From: Caballeronia mineralivorans PML1(12)
Lineage (GTDB): Bacteria > Pseudomonadota > Gammaproteobacteria > Burkholderiales > Burkholderiaceae
Length of the DNA: 64,000 bases
Reading direction: 5' to 3'
Assembly (NCBI RefSeq): GCF_001028175.1
Contig: NZ_AEJF01000028.1
Location: 1-64,000 of the forward strand
Shown here: positions 39,674-50,783 of the stretch, piece after piece
How positions within the stretch are numbered: the first letter of the stretch is position 1
How the letters are laid out: every line of letters starts with the position of its first letter
Made by a program: the position numbers and the translations under genes
The notes under the pieces: model-generated
Told to the model about the DNA's origin: nothing
The model's input: only the letters and a program-made list of their open reading frames with translations
Databases searched by the model: none

Positions 39674-40756
39674 ATGGCTGCACTGAGCCTTCAAGGCGTC
39701 AAGAAAACCTACGACAGCAAGCAGTTCGTTCTGCATGGCATCGACGTGGAAGTGACCGACGGCGAATTCGTCGTCATGGTCGGACCGTCGGGCTGCGGGA
39801 AGTCGACTTTGCTGCGGATGGTCGCGGGGCTGGAAAGCGTGTCCGAAGGGACGATTTCCATCGGCGAGAAAGTGGTGAATACGCTGGAGCCGAAAGATCG
39901 CGACATCGCGATGGTGTTCCAGAACTACGCACTTTATCCGCACATGAGCGTTGCGCAGAACATGGCGTACGCGTTGAAGATCGGCGGCGTGGATCGGGCA
40001 GCGATCGATAAGCGCGTGCAGAACGCGGCGAAGATCCTGGAGCTCGAGCCACTGCTGGCGCGTAAGCCGCGCGAGTTGTCCGGCGGCCAGCGGCAACGCG
40101 TGGCGATGGGCCGCGCGATCGTGCGCGAACCGGCGGTGTTTCTCTTCGACGAACCGCTGTCCAACCTCGACGCCAAGTTGCGCGTGCAAATGCGGCTGGA
40201 AATCCAGCGGCTGCATGCGCGTCTCGCGACCACGAGCCTCTACGTCACGCACGACCAGATCGAGGCCATGACGCTCGCTCAACGCGTGATTGTGATGAAT
40301 CGCGGCCGCGCGGAGCAGATCGGACCGCCGACCGAGGTTTATGAGCGCCCGGCGACTGTGTTTGTCGCGAGTTTTATCGGATCTCCGGCAATGAATTTGC
40401 TGGAAGGGCGTGTATCGGACGACGGTTCGACCTTCGACGTCGCGGGCAATGGGCCGCGCCTGCCGCTCGCGGGCATGCAAACGCTGCAGCAGGAGCTGAA
40501 GGGCCGCGAGTGGGTGTTAGGCATCCGGCCGGAACACATGCTGCCGGGGCAGCAGAGCGCGCACGCGACCTTGACAGCCGATTCCTGCGAACTCCTCGGC
40601 GCCGATAATCTCGCGCATGGCCGTTGGGGCAAACACGATGTCGCGGCACGTTTGCCACATGAACATCGTCCGGCTCGAGGTGAGGCGCTGGAAGTGGCGC
40701 TACCGGCCCACCGGCTGCATTTCTTCGATCCGGCGACCGGTTTGCGCGTGAACTAA
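39674..40756 (+). CDS. ugpC: sn-glycerol-3-phosphate ABC transporter ATP-binding protein
   Basis: Protein of 360 residues of the MalK/UgpC type. The ATPase domain (about 1-235) has Walker [10 protein letters not shown], signature LSGGQRQR and Walker [13 protein letters not shown]; the C-terminal part is a regulatory TOBE domain. It powers UgpAE. The ATG at 39674 is chosen over an upstream frame opening in the ABM gene. Confidence 0.95.
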   Translation: MAALSLQGVKKTYDSKQFVLHGIDVEVTDGEFVVMVGPSGCGKSTLLRMVAGLESVSEGTISIGEKVVNTLEPKDRDIAMVFQNYALYPHMSVAQNMAYALKIGGVDRAAIDKRVQNAAKILELEPLLARKPRELSGGQRQRVAMGRAIVREPAVFLFDEPLSNLDAKLRVQMRLEIQRLHARLATTSLYVTHDQIEAMTLAQRVIVMNRGRAEQIGPPTEVYERPATVFVASFIGSPAMNLLEGRVSDDGSTFDVAGNGPRLPLAGMQTLQQELKGREWVLGIRPEHMLPGQQSAHATLTADSCELLGADNLAHGRWGKHDVAARLPHEHRPARGEALEVALPAHRLHFFDPATGLRVN

Positions 40757-40769
40757 AAGGACATTAACG

Positions 40770-41513
40770 ATGAAAATTTGGCCTTATCCGCGCATCGTCG
40801 CGCATCGTGGCGGCGGGAAAGTCGCGCCGGAAAACACGCTCGACGGTATCGATACCGGCGCCCGGCTCGGCCTGAAAATGATCGAGTTCGACGCGAAGTT
40901 ATCGGCGGATAACGTCGTGTTTTTACTACACGATGACCTCGTCGAGCGCACATCGAACGGTCGGGGCGCGGCGAAAACCTTCCGCTACGAAGAACTTGAA
41001 CGACTCGACGCCGGTAGCTGGTTCGACCCGCGTTTCGCCGGTGCACGCATGCCGACGCTCGCTCAGGTTGCCGAACGCTGTTTTACGCATGGATTGGCGG
41101 CGAATATCGAAATCAAGCCGTGCGAAGGGCGCGACGAGGAAACGGGTGTTTTAGTGGCGCGGGAGGCCGCGCGCCTGTGGTCGGGCGCGGAACCGGCGCC
41201 GTTGTTGTCGTCGTTTTCCTATGCTGCGCTTGCGGCGGCCGCCGAGGCTGCGCCCGATCTGCCGCGCGGCATGCTCTACGAAACCATTCCCGGCGACTGG
41301 CGGGCGCAAACCGCCGCGCTGTCGTGCGTATCGCTGCATGCTGACCACAAGACGCTGGACGAGCGGCTGGTTGCCGAGATCAAGGATTCCGGCTTGCGGA
41401 TTCTCGCCTACACCGTCAATGACCCGGAGCGGGCGCGTGAGCTCGCGCAATGGGGTGTCGACGCGATCTGTACGGATCGTATCGATGTGATCGGCGCGGA
41501 TTTTCTCGATTGA
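40770..41513 (+). CDS. ugpQ: Glycerophosphodiester phosphodiesterase
   Basis: Protein of 247 residues with the GDPD barrel. The catalytic segments [16 protein letters not shown] and the metal-binding [18 protein letters not shown] are intact. It splits glycerophosphodiesters into glycerol-3-phosphate and an alcohol, in the cytosol, which fits its place at the end of the ugp operon. No signal peptide is seen. A strong terminator follows. Confidence 0.95.
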   Translation: MKIWPYPRIVAHRGGGKVAPENTLDGIDTGARLGLKMIEFDAKLSADNVVFLLHDDLVERTSNGRGAAKTFRYEELERLDAGSWFDPRFAGARMPTLAQVAERCFTHGLAANIEIKPCEGRDEETGVLVAREAARLWSGAEPAPLLSSFSYAALAAAAEAAPDLPRGMLYETIPGDWRAQTAALSCVSLHADHKTLDERLVAEIKDSGLRILAYTVNDPERARELAQWGVDAICTDRIDVIGADFLD

Positions 41514-41535
41514 ACTGAAAAAGCGAACGCATTAG

Positions 41536-41574
41536 AAAACGCGCGCCGGAAGCGATTCCGGCGCGCGTTTTTTT
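41536..41574 (+). terminator. Rho-independent terminator after ugpQ
   Basis: A 16-bp perfect stem, arms 41536-41551 and 41556-41571, with a GCGA tetraloop and T-run to 41574. Its A-tract on the other side also makes it usable for the convergent DUF883 gene. Confidence 0.9.
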
Positions 41575-41593
41575 GTCTGCACAAGCAAAACGC

Positions 41594-41971
41594 TTATCGG
41601 ACGCGGGCCAGCAACACGCCCGCCACCAGCGCCAGGCCGCCCACCAGGGCAATGGCTTGCCACGGTTTGTCGTGAATATAGGTGTCCGCATCGGCCAGGG
41701 CCGTATTCGCGCGAGCGCGTACCGCGTCGTGCGTGTCGTTCAAACGCGCGCGTGCCGAATCCACGCTCTTGCTCAACTGGGCCCGCAGCACAGCGACGTC
41801 GGCTGATGTCCCTTCCGACAACGTTTCTTCAATTTCCGAAATCAGCGTGCGCAATTCGCTGCCGATATCCTGTGCTGCTTCGCGGCTGTGACGCGAAATC
41901 CGGCGTGCACGGCGGCTGGTGGAGTTCCATGAATCTCCGATGGCATCTCGCGTATTGGGGAATGCGTTCAT
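41594..41971 (-). CDS. DUF883 (ElaB/YqjD-like) membrane-anchored protein
   Basis: Protein of 125 residues. The first ~95 residues form a helical, coiled-coil-like region, and a single C-terminal helix (AIALVGGLALVAGVLLA) followed by R-V-R anchors it in the inner membrane. The family includes ElaB and YqjD, which bind ribosomes in E. coli and are induced in stationary phase. The start at 41971 has GGAG seven bases upstream on the minus strand; a longer reading to 42097 was rejected. Confidence 0.88.
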   Translation of the reverse strand: MNAFPNTRDAIGDSWNSTSRRARRISRHSREAAQDIGSELRTLISEIEETLSEGTSADVAVLRAQLSKSVDSARARLNDTHDAVRARANTALADADTYIHDKPWQAIALVGGLALVAGVLLARVR

Positions 41972-42189
41972 AGGATCGCTCCGTCGATGGATGAATCGTG
42001 GATGGGCCGCGAAATAGCGGAAAAACTGAAGGTGAGCAAGTTGGATGCCGATTGACCCGACGCGTTCAACATCGCACGGCCAAGGCTTGCCGCGCAAGGC
42101 GTCCGGTGAAAAATAGAAGTTCAGGGAAAAGTAGAAACTGCGCTGGCTTACCTGAAAAAGGTCGTCAGCGTGTCAATTTTACAAACGCT

Positions 42190-42232
42190 GAAAAATCAAA
42201 CGCCGTCGCGAGGAACCCTCGGGACGGCGTTT
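42190..42232 (-). terminator. Terminator after ompW
   Basis: AAACGCCGTC/GACGGCGTTT with an inner CGAGG/CCTCG stem, followed on the minus strand by TGATTTTT. Confidence 0.75.
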
Positions 42233-42286
42233 GTTTCTCGCCTGGCGTAGGTGGAGCAGCAGGAACAGCGGGCCAGGCGGGTGCGT

Positions 42287-43012
42287 TTAAAACCGGTATC
42301 CGACGTTCAGATACGTCACGATCGGATTCAGTTTGAGTTTTGCTTCCGACGTCACGGTGAGCTGGCCTGTTGGCGTCTGCGCCTGGGTTGTCAGCTTAGC
42401 GGTGGCGTGAAGCGGCACGAAGGAGATGGAAAAACCGGCGAACCAGTGTTCGCTGAACGCGTATGTAAGGCCTGCATTAAACACGGGAGCCCACGAACTA
42501 TCCGTCGATACATCGGTCGGACCATGCAGCACGTTAGTTTCGAAACCGGTATTCGTAATTTTTGCGTCGGTGAACCACACCCGTGTCACACCGATGCCAA
42601 CGTACGGGCGGATCTTCGACTGCGGCTGCATGAAGTAGTACTTCAGCAGCAGCGTCGGGCTCCACTGCTTGGCCGAACCGAGCGTGCCATATTGCGAGTA
42701 CGACTTTTCGCCCTTCAGGTCGAAGGTGGGCGGAATGCCTAAAACGAATTCGCCGGCTATATGGTCGGTGACAAAGTAGCCCGCGGTGAAACCTGCGGTA
42801 TCGGCGTTGGACAGGCTAGCGCCGGTATTCGGCACTTCAATGCCGACTGGCGATCCGCCGACGCTCGTTTCCTTGAGCGGGCCGCTGCTGGAGATTGGAG
42901 CGAAATGGAACCAGCCGGTGGTGACGAAAAAAGTATTTGCCGACTGTGCATGCGCCGCGCCAGACATGCATGCGAACGCGGTGACCCCCGTAACAACCCG
43001 TTTTATTGTCAT
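42287..43012 (-). CDS. ompW: OmpW-family outer-membrane protein
   Basis: Protein of 241 residues with a signal peptide (about 1-22, ending AHA) and the eight-strand barrel of OmpW. Alternating hydrophobic strands end in YLNVGYRF, with the terminal Phe that the BAM complex recognises. OmpW forms a narrow hydrophobic channel, linked to small hydrophobic molecules and stress responses. It is divergent from the RAYT-like gene. Confidence 0.92.
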   Translation of the reverse strand: MTIKRVVTGVTAFACMSGAAHAQSANTFFVTTGWFHFAPISSSGPLKETSVGGSPVGIEVPNTGASLSNADTAGFTAGYFVTDHIAGEFVLGIPPTFDLKGEKSYSQYGTLGSAKQWSPTLLLKYYFMQPQSKIRPYVGIGVTRVWFTDAKITNTGFETNVLHGPTDVSTDSSWAPVFNAGLTYAFSEHWFAGFSISFVPLHATAKLTTQAQTPTGQLTVTSEAKLKLNPIVTYLNVGYRF

Positions 43013-43267
43013 TGAGTGCTCCTCCGAAAAAGCACGCTAATTATGAACAGAACATTTGAAACAAACCATGCTTGGCCGCAGAGCGTTTTCCCTAAGAAGA
43101 ATGCTGGCTCCAATTGGTTTAGCGCGGTGCCAAGCTCCTGATTTTCCCGGCTGATATGCGCCTCACAGCACTTGAACGAAAAATTTCAAGGTGGCCCAGA
43201 ATGTGGCTTTGACGGACCGCCGGAATACCCCGAACCCGACCAACGCTCGACCAACGGAAAATCCAGC

Positions 43268-43975
43268 ATGGCACGGCTTGCACGACTCTACGTTCCCGAA
43301 CAGCCGCAGCACGTCATCTTGCGCGGTCTCGACCAGCAGCCCGCTTTCGTCGAAGCTCCGGACTACGAGCTTTTCGTCGAATGCCTCCGAACGGCCTCCC
43401 GCGACCACCATCTCGCCATTCACGCCTACGCGCTGATGCCCGGTGCGGTGCATCTGCTCGTCACCCCCCGCGACGAAGCCAGCCTGCCGAAAGCCATGCA
43501 GGCGGTCGGCCGGCGCTACGTCGCGCACTTCAATCGCCGTTATGCCCGTCGCGGCACCTTGTGGGAGGGCCGCTACCGGGCGACGGTGATCGAAGGCGAA
43601 ACCTACTTCCTGCTGGCGAGCCGGGTGGTCGAGATGGCGCCGGTGCACGCCGAACTCGCGGCTCTCCCGCAAGACTACAAATGGTCGAGCTACCGCCATC
43701 ACATCGGCTTGACGCTCGACAGCCTCATTACCGACCATCCGCTCTATTGGAAGCTCGGCAATACGCCGTTCGAACGCCAGCGCGCCTATACGGAGCTATG
43801 CGAGCAACCGCTCGACGAACGCGAAGCCAACCGGCTGCTTCAGGCAACGCTCAAGGGCTGGGTGCTCGGCAGCGACTCCTACAGGGAATGGGCCGGGCGA
43901 GCCGCCAACCGGCGCGTCTCACCGCTGCCCCGCGGCCGTCCGCGCAAGGTTCGCGAGACTCCTCAGACCCATTAA
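43268..43975 (+). CDS. IS200/REP-associated (RAYT-like) Y1 transposase, one HUH histidine missing
   Basis: Protein of 235 residues of the Y1 transposase family. The N-terminal PQHVILRG and central RRYVAHFNRRYARRGTLWEGRYRA match the family, and Y84 and Y92 are candidate nucleophiles. The usual metal-binding H-V-H reads A60-V61-H62, so one ligand is lost. The C-terminal ~75 residues (LLQATLKGWVLGSDSYREW) form a domain not seen in classic IS200. No end structures or repeats flank it, so it looks like a fixed, single gene. Start chosen at the ATG giving MARLARLYVP. It may be a domesticated protein. Confidence 0.85.
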   Translation: MARLARLYVPEQPQHVILRGLDQQPAFVEAPDYELFVECLRTASRDHHLAIHAYALMPGAVHLLVTPRDEASLPKAMQAVGRRYVAHFNRRYARRGTLWEGRYRATVIEGETYFLLASRVVEMAPVHAELAALPQDYKWSSYRHHIGLTLDSLITDHPLYWKLGNTPFERQRAYTELCEQPLDEREANRLLQATLKGWVLGSDSYREWAGRAANRRVSPLPRGRPRKVRETPQTH

Positions 43976-44312
43976 CGGAGTTTTTGCGCCCGAACTGAAG
44001 AATGACCGAACGGCATGACGACAAAAATCGGGATGCCGTTTATTTTTTGGTCTTTATTGATATGGAACTAATTAAATGGGGCAATCGTGCACCAACTCGA
44101 TAATAGGTGTCAGATCATCGTGTTTTGGTTGCCAACTTTTTGATTAATCGCGTATATTTCGTTTTCCGGCAGTTCGGGACGCATCGCGTCCGTTTGCACG
44201 ACCGGCTTCGCGTTTTTCGCCCAGGTTCAGGGTCTTGGCCTGCCGGTGGCGCGAGCAATACAAAAAACATGTTCAACGGCCGCTCTCGGCCCCCCACAGA
44301 ACACGGTGACCC
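43976..44312 (+). promoter_or_regulatory. Intergenic region upstream of gltB with terminator and promoter
   Basis: No gene is seen in these 337 bases, which are clearly richer in A and T than the surroundings. At 44009-44048 there is a terminator for the RAYT-like gene (AACGGCAT/ATGCCGTT, then TATTTTTTGG). TTGCCA at 44129-44134 and TATATT at 44153-44158, 18 bases apart, form a likely promoter of gltB, leaving a leader of about 150 bases. Confidence 0.6.
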
Positions 44313-47300
44313 ATGAACGATCAACTGCCGCCGACTCTCGGTTCCGCTCCCGCCGCGCAGGGCATGTACGACCCGGCCAACGAACACGACGCCTGCGGCG
44401 TCGGCTTCGTCGCGCATATCAAGGGCAAGAAGCGCCACGAAATCATCCAGCAGGGTCTGAAGATCCTCGAGAACCTCGACCATCGCGGCGCAGTCGGCGC
44501 CGACAAGCTGATGGGCGACGGCGCGGGCATCCTGATTCAGATCCCCGACGGGTTTTATCGTGAGGAGATGGCTAAGCAGGGCGTGACGCTGCCGCCGGAA
44601 GGCGAGTACGGCGTCGGCATGATCTTCTTGCCGAAGGAGCACGCGTCGCGTCTCGCGTGCGAGCAGGAACTGGAACGCACCGTGAAGGCCGAAGGCCAGA
44701 TCGTGCTCGGCTGGCGCGATGTCCCCGTCGACGCCACCATGCCGATTTCGCCGACCGTGAAGGCCAGCGAGCCGCTGATCCGGCAGATTTTTATCGGCCG
44801 CGGGAAAGATATTGTGGTGACGGATGCGCTCGAGCGGAAGCTGTACGTGATCCGCAAGACCGCCAGTCACCGCATCCAGGCCCTCAAGCTCAAGCACGGC
44901 AAGGAATACTTCGTGCCGTCCATGTCGGCGCGCACCATCGTTTATAAGGGCCTGCTGCTGGCCGGTCAGGTCGGCGTGTATTACCGCGACCTGCAAGACG
45001 AACGCACGGTGTCGGCACTCGCGCTCGTGCACCAGCGCTTCTCCACCAACACGTTCCCCGCGTGGGAATTGGCGCACCCGTACCGGATGATCGCGCACAA
45101 CGGTGAAATCAACACCGTGAAGGGCAACGTCAACTGGCTGAACGCGCGTACCGGCGCAATCGCCAGCTACGTGCTCGGCGACGACCTGCCGAAACTCTGG
45201 CCGCTGATCTATCCGGGCCAGTCAGACACGGCATCGTTCGATAACTGCCTTGAACTCCTGGTCATGGCGGGTTATCCGCTCGTTCACGCCATGATGATGA
45301 TGATTCCCGAAGCATGGGAACAGCACACGCTGATGGACGACAACCGCCGCGCGTTCTACGAATATCACGCCGCGATGATGGAGCCGTGGGATGGCCCCGC
45401 CGCGATCGCATTCACCGACGGCCGCCAGATCGGCGCCACGCTCGACCGCAACGGCCTGCGTCCGGCGCGTTATGTCATCACCGACGACGACCTCGTGATC
45501 CTCGCATCGGAATCGGGCGTGCTGCCGGTGCCGGAATCGAAGATCGTGAAAAAGTGGCGTCTGCAGCCGGGCAAGATGTTCCTGATCGACATGGAGCAAG
45601 GCCGGATCATCGACGACAAGGAGCTCAAGGACAACCTCGCGAACGGCAAGCCGTACAAGAGCTGGATCGACGCCGTGCGCATCAAGCTCGACGAGATCGA
45701 GCCGAAGGCCGAGGACGTCGAAACGCAGCGTCGTGAAGCGGCTGCATTGCTGGATCGTCAGCAGGCGTTCGGCTATACGCAGGAAGACGTCAAGTTCCTG
45801 ATGGCCCCCATGGCGCAATTAGGCGAGGAAGCCGTCGGTTCGATGGGGAATGACTCGCCGCTGGCCGTCATGTCCAACAAGAACAAGACGCTGTATCACT
45901 ACTTCAAGCAGTTGTTCGCGCAGGTCACGAACCCGCCGATCGACCCGATCCGCGAGAACATGGTGATGTCGCTGGTGTCGTTCGTCGGCCCGAAGCCGAA
46001 CTTGCTCGACACGACCAACATCAACCCGACGATGCGTCTCGAAGTCTCGCAGCCTGTGCTCGACTTCAAGGACATCGCGAAGATTCGCGCGATCGATAAA
46101 TACACCGGCGGCAAGTTCAGTTCGTACGAGCTGAGCATCTGCTATCCCGTGGCATGGGGCAACGAAGGCGTGGAAGCACGTCTGGCCTCGCTGTGCGCGG
46201 AAGCCGTGGATGCGGTGAAGTCCGGCTACAACATGCTGATCGTGTCGGATCGCAAGATGGATCGCGACAACCTGGCGATTCCGGCGCTGCTCGCTACGTC
46301 CGCTATCCATACGCATCTCGTGCAGCACGGTCTGCGCACGAGCACGGGTCTGGTCGTGGAAACGGGATCGGCGCGCGAGACGCATCACTTCGCGCTGCTC
46401 GCCGCGTACGGCGCGGAAGCTGTGCACCCGTACCTCGCGCTGGAAACGCTCGCTCAAATGGCCGAAGGCCTGAAGGGCGATCTTTCCGCCGATAAAGCCA
46501 TCTACAACTACACGAAGGCCGTGGGCAAGGGCTTGTACAAGGTCATGTCGAAGATGGGCATTTCCACGTACATGTCGTACACCGGCGCGCAGATTTTCGA
46601 AGCGGTCGGGCTCTCCAGCGATCTCGTGGAGAAGTACTTCAAGGGCACGGCATCGAAGGTCGGCGGTATCGGCATTTTCGACGTGGCCGAGGAAGCCATT
46701 CGTTTGCATCGTGAGGCGTTTGGTGAGAACCCCGTGCTCGCAAACATGCTGGATGCGGGCGGTGAATACGCGTATCGCGTGCGCGGTGAAGAGCACATGT
46801 GGACACCGGATGCCATCGCCAAGCTGCAGCACTCCACGCGCAGCAACTCGTACCAGACGTACAAGGAATACGCGCACCTGATCAACGACCAGACCAAGCG
46901 TCACATGACGTTCCGTGGTTTGTTCGAGTTCAAGGTCGATCCGGCGAAGGCGATTCCGCTCGATGAAGTGGAACCGGCGAAGGAAATCGTCAAGCGTTTT
47001 GCGACCGGCGCGATGTCGCTGGGTTCGATCAGCACCGAAGCGCATGCCACGCTGGCTGTGGCCATGAACCGTATCGGCGGGAAGTCGAACACGGGTGAAG
47101 GTGGCGAAGACGCGAACCGGTATCGCAACGAACTGCGCGGCATTCCGATCAAGAACGGCGACACCATGCGCTCCGTGATCGGCGACGAAGTCGTCACCGA
47201 TATCCCGTTGAAAGACGGCGATTCGCTGCGCTCGCGAATCAAGCAAGTTGCGTCCGGACGCTTCGGCGTCACGGCGGAGTACCTGTCGTCGGCGGATCAG

Positions 47301-49016
47301 ATCCAGATCAAGATGGCGCAGGGTGCGAAGCCGGGCGAAGGCGGACAACTGCCGGGTCATAAGGTCAGCGATTACATCGGCAAGTTGCGGTATTCGGTGC
47401 CGGGTGTGGGCCTGATTTCGCCGCCGCCGCACCACGATATTTATTCGATTGAAGACCTGGCGCAGCTTATTCACGATCTGAAAAACGCGAACTCGAAGGC
47501 GAGTATTTCGGTGAAGCTGGTGTCGGAAGTGGGCGTGGGCACCGTTGCCGCAGGCGTTGCCAAGGCGAAGGCCGATCACGTCGTAATCGCCGGCCATGAC
47601 GGCGGTACGGGCGCTTCGCCGTTGTCGTCGCTGAAGCATGCCGGCACGCCTTGGGAACTGGGTCTGGCCGAAACGCAGCAAACGCTGGTGCTCAACCGCC
47701 TGCGCGGTCGTATCCGCGTGCAGGCGGACGGTCAGATGAAGACTGGCCGCGACGTGGTGATCGGTGCGCTGCTCGGCGCCGATGAATTCGGTTTTGCGAC
47801 CGCGCCGCTCGTCGTCCAGGGTTGCATCATGATGCGCAAGTGTCACCTGAACACCTGCCCGGTCGGCGTCGCGACGCAAGATCCGGTACTGCGCGCCAAG
47901 TTCACGGGACAGCCGGAACACGTGGTGAACTTCTTCTTCTTCATCGCTGAAGAAGTGCGGGAAATCATGGCGCAACTGGGCATTCGCAAATTCGACGACC
48001 TGATCGGTCACGCCGAACTGCTCGATACGAAGAAGGGTGTCGAGCATTGGAAGGCGAAGGGTCTGGATTTCTCGAAGGTGTTCTATCAAGTGCCGAACAA
48101 CGGCGAGATCGCGACGCGTCATGTCGAGACCCAGGATCACGCGCTCGAGAAAGCGCTGGATCACGTTCTGATCGAGAAGTCGAAGGCGGCTATCGAGAAG
48201 GGCGAGCACGTGTCATTCATTCAACCGGTGCGCAACGTGAACCGCACGGTCGGCGCGATGTTGTCCGGTCTGATCGCAAGGAAGTATGGCCATGACGGCC
48301 TGCCCGACGACTCGATTCACATCCAGTTGAAGGGCACGGCAGGGCAGAGTTTCGGCGCGTTTTTGGCAAAGGGCATCACGCTGGATCTCGTCGGGGATGG
48401 CAACGACTACGTCGGCAAGGGTCTGTCGGGCGGGCGCATCATCATTCGCCCGACTAACGACTTCCGCGGCAAGTCGGAAGAAAACATCATCTGCGGCAAT
48501 ACGGTGCTGTATGGCGCGATTGAAGGCGAAGCGTATTTCCGCGGCGTCGCGGGCGAGCGTTTCGCCGTGCGTAACTCGGGTGCAACGGCGGTCGTGGAAG
48601 GCACCGGCGATCACGGTTGCGAGTACATGACCGGGGGCACGGTGGTTGTTCTCGGCGAAACCGGGCGCAACTTCGCGGCGGGCATGTCGGGCGGCGTAGC
48701 GTTTGTCTACGATGCAGACGGTACCTTCGGCAGCAAGTGCAACAAGGCGATGGTCGCGCTCGATCCGGTGCTGCAACAGGCCGAACAGGAACGCACCGTC
48801 GACCGCGCTTTGTGGCACACCGGTGAAACCGATGAAGTGTTGCTCCGAAACCTGATCGAGCAGCACTTCCAGTCCACCGGTTCGCCGCGCGCGAAAGCCT
48901 TGCTCGAGAACTGGGATGCGTCGCGCCGTCAGTTCGTGAAGGTCTTCCCGACGGAATACAAGCGGGCGCTCGGTGAGTTGGGCGCGAAGAAAGCGAAAGA
49001 CGCGATCGCGGCCTGA
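44313..49016 (+). CDS. gltB: Glutamate synthase (NADPH) large chain
   Basis: Protein of 1567 residues that makes glutamate from glutamine and 2-oxoglutarate in nitrogen assimilation. A 27-residue propeptide precedes C28 (HDA-CGVGF), the N-terminal nucleophile of the glutaminase domain. Then follow the central domain, the FMN-binding synthase domain ([17 protein letters not shown] and the iron-sulfur cysteines in [19 protein letters not shown]) and the C-terminal beta-helix domain ([21 protein letters not shown]). All hallmarks are intact. It forms a complex with GltD, encoded 87 bases downstream. Confidence 0.98.
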   Translation: MNDQLPPTLGSAPAAQGMYDPANEHDACGVGFVAHIKGKKRHEIIQQGLKILENLDHRGAVGADKLMGDGAGILIQIPDGFYREEMAKQGVTLPPEGEYGVGMIFLPKEHASRLACEQELERTVKAEGQIVLGWRDVPVDATMPISPTVKASEPLIRQIFIGRGKDIVVTDALERKLYVIRKTASHRIQALKLKHGKEYFVPSMSARTIVYKGLLLAGQVGVYYRDLQDERTVSALALVHQRFSTNTFPAWELAHPYRMIAHNGEINTVKGNVNWLNARTGAIASYVLGDDLPKLWPLIYPGQSDTASFDNCLELLVMAGYPLVHAMMMMIPEAWEQHTLMDDNRRAFYEYHAAMMEPWDGPAAIAFTDGRQIGATLDRNGLRPARYVITDDDLVILASESGVLPVPESKIVKKWRLQPGKMFLIDMEQGRIIDDKELKDNLANGKPYKSWIDAVRIKLDEIEPKAEDVETQRREAAALLDRQQAFGYTQEDVKFLMAPMAQLGEEAVGSMGNDSPLAVMSNKNKTLYHYFKQLFAQVTNPPIDPIRENMVMSLVSFVGPKPNLLDTTNINPTMRLEVSQPVLDFKDIAKIRAIDKYTGGKFSSYELSICYPVAWGNEGVEARLASLCAEAVDAVKSGYNMLIVSDRKMDRDNLAIPALLATSAIHTHLVQHGLRTSTGLVVETGSARETHHFALLAAYGAEAVHPYLALETLAQMAEGLKGDLSADKAIYNYTKAVGKGLYKVMSKMGISTYMSYTGAQIFEAVGLSSDLVEKYFKGTASKVGGIGIFDVAEEAIRLHREAFGENPVLANMLDAGGEYAYRVRGEEHMWTPDAIAKLQHSTRSNSYQTYKEYAHLINDQTKRHMTFRGLFEFKVDPAKAIPLDEVEPAKEIVKRFATGAMSLGSISTEAHATLAVAMNRIGGKSNTGEGGEDANRYRNELRGIPIKNGDTMRSVIGDEVVTDIPLKDGDSLRSRIKQVASGRFGVTAEYLSSADQIQIKMAQGAKPGEGGQLPGHKVSDYIGKLRYSVPGVGLISPPPHHDIYSIEDLAQLIHDLKNANSKASISVKLVSEVGVGTVAAGVAKAKADHVVIAGHDGGTGASPLSSLKHAGTPWELGLAETQQTLVLNRLRGRIRVQADGQMKTGRDVVIGALLGADEFGFATAPLVVQGCIMMRKCHLNTCPVGVATQDPVLRAKFTGQPEHVVNFFFFIAEEVREIMAQLGIRKFDDLIGHAELLDTKKGVEHWKAKGLDFSKVFYQVPNNGEIATRHVETQDHALEKALDHVLIEKSKAAIEKGEHVSFIQPVRNVNRTVGAMLSGLIARKYGHDGLPDDSIHIQLKGTAGQSFGAFLAKGITLDLVGDGNDYVGKGLSGGRIIIRPTNDFRGKSEENIICGNTVLYGAIEGEAYFRGVAGERFAVRNSGATAVVEGTGDHGCEYMTGGTVVVLGETGRNFAAGMSGGVAFVYDADGTFGSKCNKAMVALDPVLQQAEQERTVDRALWHTGETDEVLLRNLIEQHFQSTGSPRAKALLENWDASRRQFVKVFPTEYKRALGELGAKKAKDAIAA

Positions 49017-49043
49017 GCTTTGGCTGTTTCTGATCTAGTACGG

Positions 49044-49068
49044 CCCTTCGGCGTTGGACGTCGAAGGG
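49044..49068 (+). other. Hairpin between gltB and gltD
   Basis: CCCTTCG at 49044-49050 pairs with CGAAGGG at 49062-49068, with an 11-base loop. No T-run follows. It may affect the ratio of the two subunits by mRNA stability, which is inference. Confidence 0.45.
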
Positions 49069-49103
49069 TGGATTAACCCCCCAATACAGAGAAAGAGAAC
49101 CAC

Positions 49104-50570
49104 ATGGGCAAGGCAACCGGTTTTCTCGAGTTCGAGCGCCAGCATGAGACCTACGAAGCGCCGCTCGCTCGCGTCAAGCATTACAAGGAATTCGTTCACG
49201 CACTGTCGGACGAGAACGCGAAGATCCAGGGCGCACGCTGTATGGATTGCGGCATCCCGTTCTGCAATAACGGCTGTCCGGTGAACAACATCATTCCGGA
49301 TTTCAACGACCTGGTGTTCCAGCAGAACTGGAAGACGGCCATTGAAGTGCTGCATTCCACGAATAACTTTCCGGAGTTCACGGGGCGTATTTGTCCGGCT
49401 CCGTGTGAAACGGCGTGCACGCTTGGTATCAACGACGATCCGGTCGGCATCAAGTCGATCGAACACGCGATCATCGATAAAGCCTGGGCCGAAGGCTGGG
49501 TCGCACCAATGCCGTCGAAGCACAAGACCGGCAAGAAGGTTGCCGTGGTCGGATCGGGGCCTGCGGGACTGGCCGCTGCGCAGCAGTTGGCACGCGCTGG
49601 GCATGACGTGACGGTGTTCGAGAAGAACGATCGCATCGGCGGATTGCTGCGTTATGGCATCCCCGATTTCAAGCTCGAAAAGTGGCTGATCGACCGGCGC
49701 ATGCGGCAGATGGAGGCCGAAGGCGTGGCGTTCCGGACCAACGTGTTTATTGGTCGGGACCCGCTGCCGGGGCATATCGCGAATTCATCGCGTGAAACCA
49801 TTTCGCCCGATGAGCTGCGCGAGCAATTCGATGCTGTCGTGATTGCCGGTGGCTCGGAAACGCCGCGTGATTTGCCGGTACCGGGGCGCGAAATGCAAGG
49901 CATCCATTACGCGATGGAATTCCTGCCGCTGCAGAACAAGGTCAATGCGGGCGATACGGTCGTTGATCAGCTGATTGCCAAGGGCAAGCATGTTGTCGTG
50001 ATCGGTGGCGGCGATACGGGTTCCGATTGTGTCGGGACATCGAATCGGCATGGCGCTAAAAGCGTGACGCAGTTCGAGTTGCTTTCGCAGCCACCAGAGA
50101 CGGAAAACAAGCCGCTGGTCTGGCCGTACTGGCCGATCAAGTTGCGTACGTCGTCGTCGCATGAGGAGGGCTGCGAGCGCGACTGGTCGGTTGCTACCAA
50201 GCGCTTTGAAGGCAAGAACGGCAAGGTCGAGAAGCTGATCGCTGTCCGCGTCGAATGGAAGGACGGGAAGATGCAGGAGGTGGCGGGTTCGGAGTTCGAA
50301 ATGAAAGCCGATCTAGTGCTGCTGGCGATGGGCTTTACGCAGCCCGCATCGCCGGTGCTCGAGGCGTTTGGGGTGGATAAGGACGCGCGCGGCAATGTGC
50401 GTGCCGCGACTGAAGGCGATCGGGCGTACTTCACCTCTGTTGACAAGGTCTTCACCGCCGGCGATATGCGGCGCGGCCAGTCGCTCGTCGTGTGGGCTAT
50501 CCGCGAAGGGCGGCAGTGTGCCCGTTCCGTCGATGCGTTTTTGATGGGGTCTAGTGAATTGCCACGGTAA
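49104..50570 (+). CDS. gltD: Glutamate synthase small chain
   Basis: Protein of 488 residues that takes electrons from NADPH and passes them to GltB. The N-terminal iron-sulfur cysteines are C46, C49, C54 and C58, with a second group in [11 protein letters not shown]. The FAD site is [20 protein letters not shown] and the NADPH site [15 protein letters not shown]. Complete and of normal length. A terminator follows at 50600. Confidence 0.97.
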   Translation: MGKATGFLEFERQHETYEAPLARVKHYKEFVHALSDENAKIQGARCMDCGIPFCNNGCPVNNIIPDFNDLVFQQNWKTAIEVLHSTNNFPEFTGRICPAPCETACTLGINDDPVGIKSIEHAIIDKAWAEGWVAPMPSKHKTGKKVAVVGSGPAGLAAAQQLARAGHDVTVFEKNDRIGGLLRYGIPDFKLEKWLIDRRMRQMEAEGVAFRTNVFIGRDPLPGHIANSSRETISPDELREQFDAVVIAGGSETPRDLPVPGREMQGIHYAMEFLPLQNKVNAGDTVVDQLIAKGKHVVVIGGGDTGSDCVGTSNRHGAKSVTQFELLSQPPETENKPLVWPYWPIKLRTSSSHEEGCERDWSVATKRFEGKNGKVEKLIAVRVEWKDGKMQEVAGSEFEMKADLVLLAMGFTQPASPVLEAFGVDKDARGNVRAATEGDRAYFTSVDKVFTAGDMRRGQSLVVWAIREGRQCARSVDAFLMGSSELPR

Positions 50571-50599
50571 GCGTTTGTTTCTTGCAGGACGTGGATTGG

Positions 50600-50628
50600 A
50601 CCGGGCTGATTTTTGGCCCGGTTTTTTC
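50600..50628 (+). terminator. Rho-independent terminator after gltD
   Basis: ACCGGGC at 50600-50606 pairs with GCCCGGT at 50616-50622, then TTTTT. Confidence 0.85.
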
Positions 50629-50783
50629 GTTTGTGAACGCAGAGTCTCCTAATCCCTGCGGTCCCGAGCCGAGCCGTCCATCTCATCGTTTGCCTTTCCG
50701 TCACCCGCTATTGCGACTTCTCCGATAGCCTCGCGTTATCCGTCAGCGCATGCTCATGCCCTCACAATTTCAGGGGCATAATA

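Noticed and set aside
41536..41574. GC-rich palindrome after ugpQ as a REP element for the RAYT-like protein
   Set aside because: It has the full form of a terminator with A and T tracts and occurs once; no second copy of the sequence was seen in the window.
43172..43267. N-terminal extension of the RAYT-like protein by 32 residues
   Set aside because: The added part is not family-like; the ATG at 43268 gives the expected MARLARLYVP start.
45819..48209. Open frame of 796 codons on the minus strand, antisense to gltB
   Set aside because: It mirrors the codon pattern of gltB in a GC-rich genome, is rich in Arg and His, and has no ribosome site or family resemblance. GltB in this place is fully conserved.
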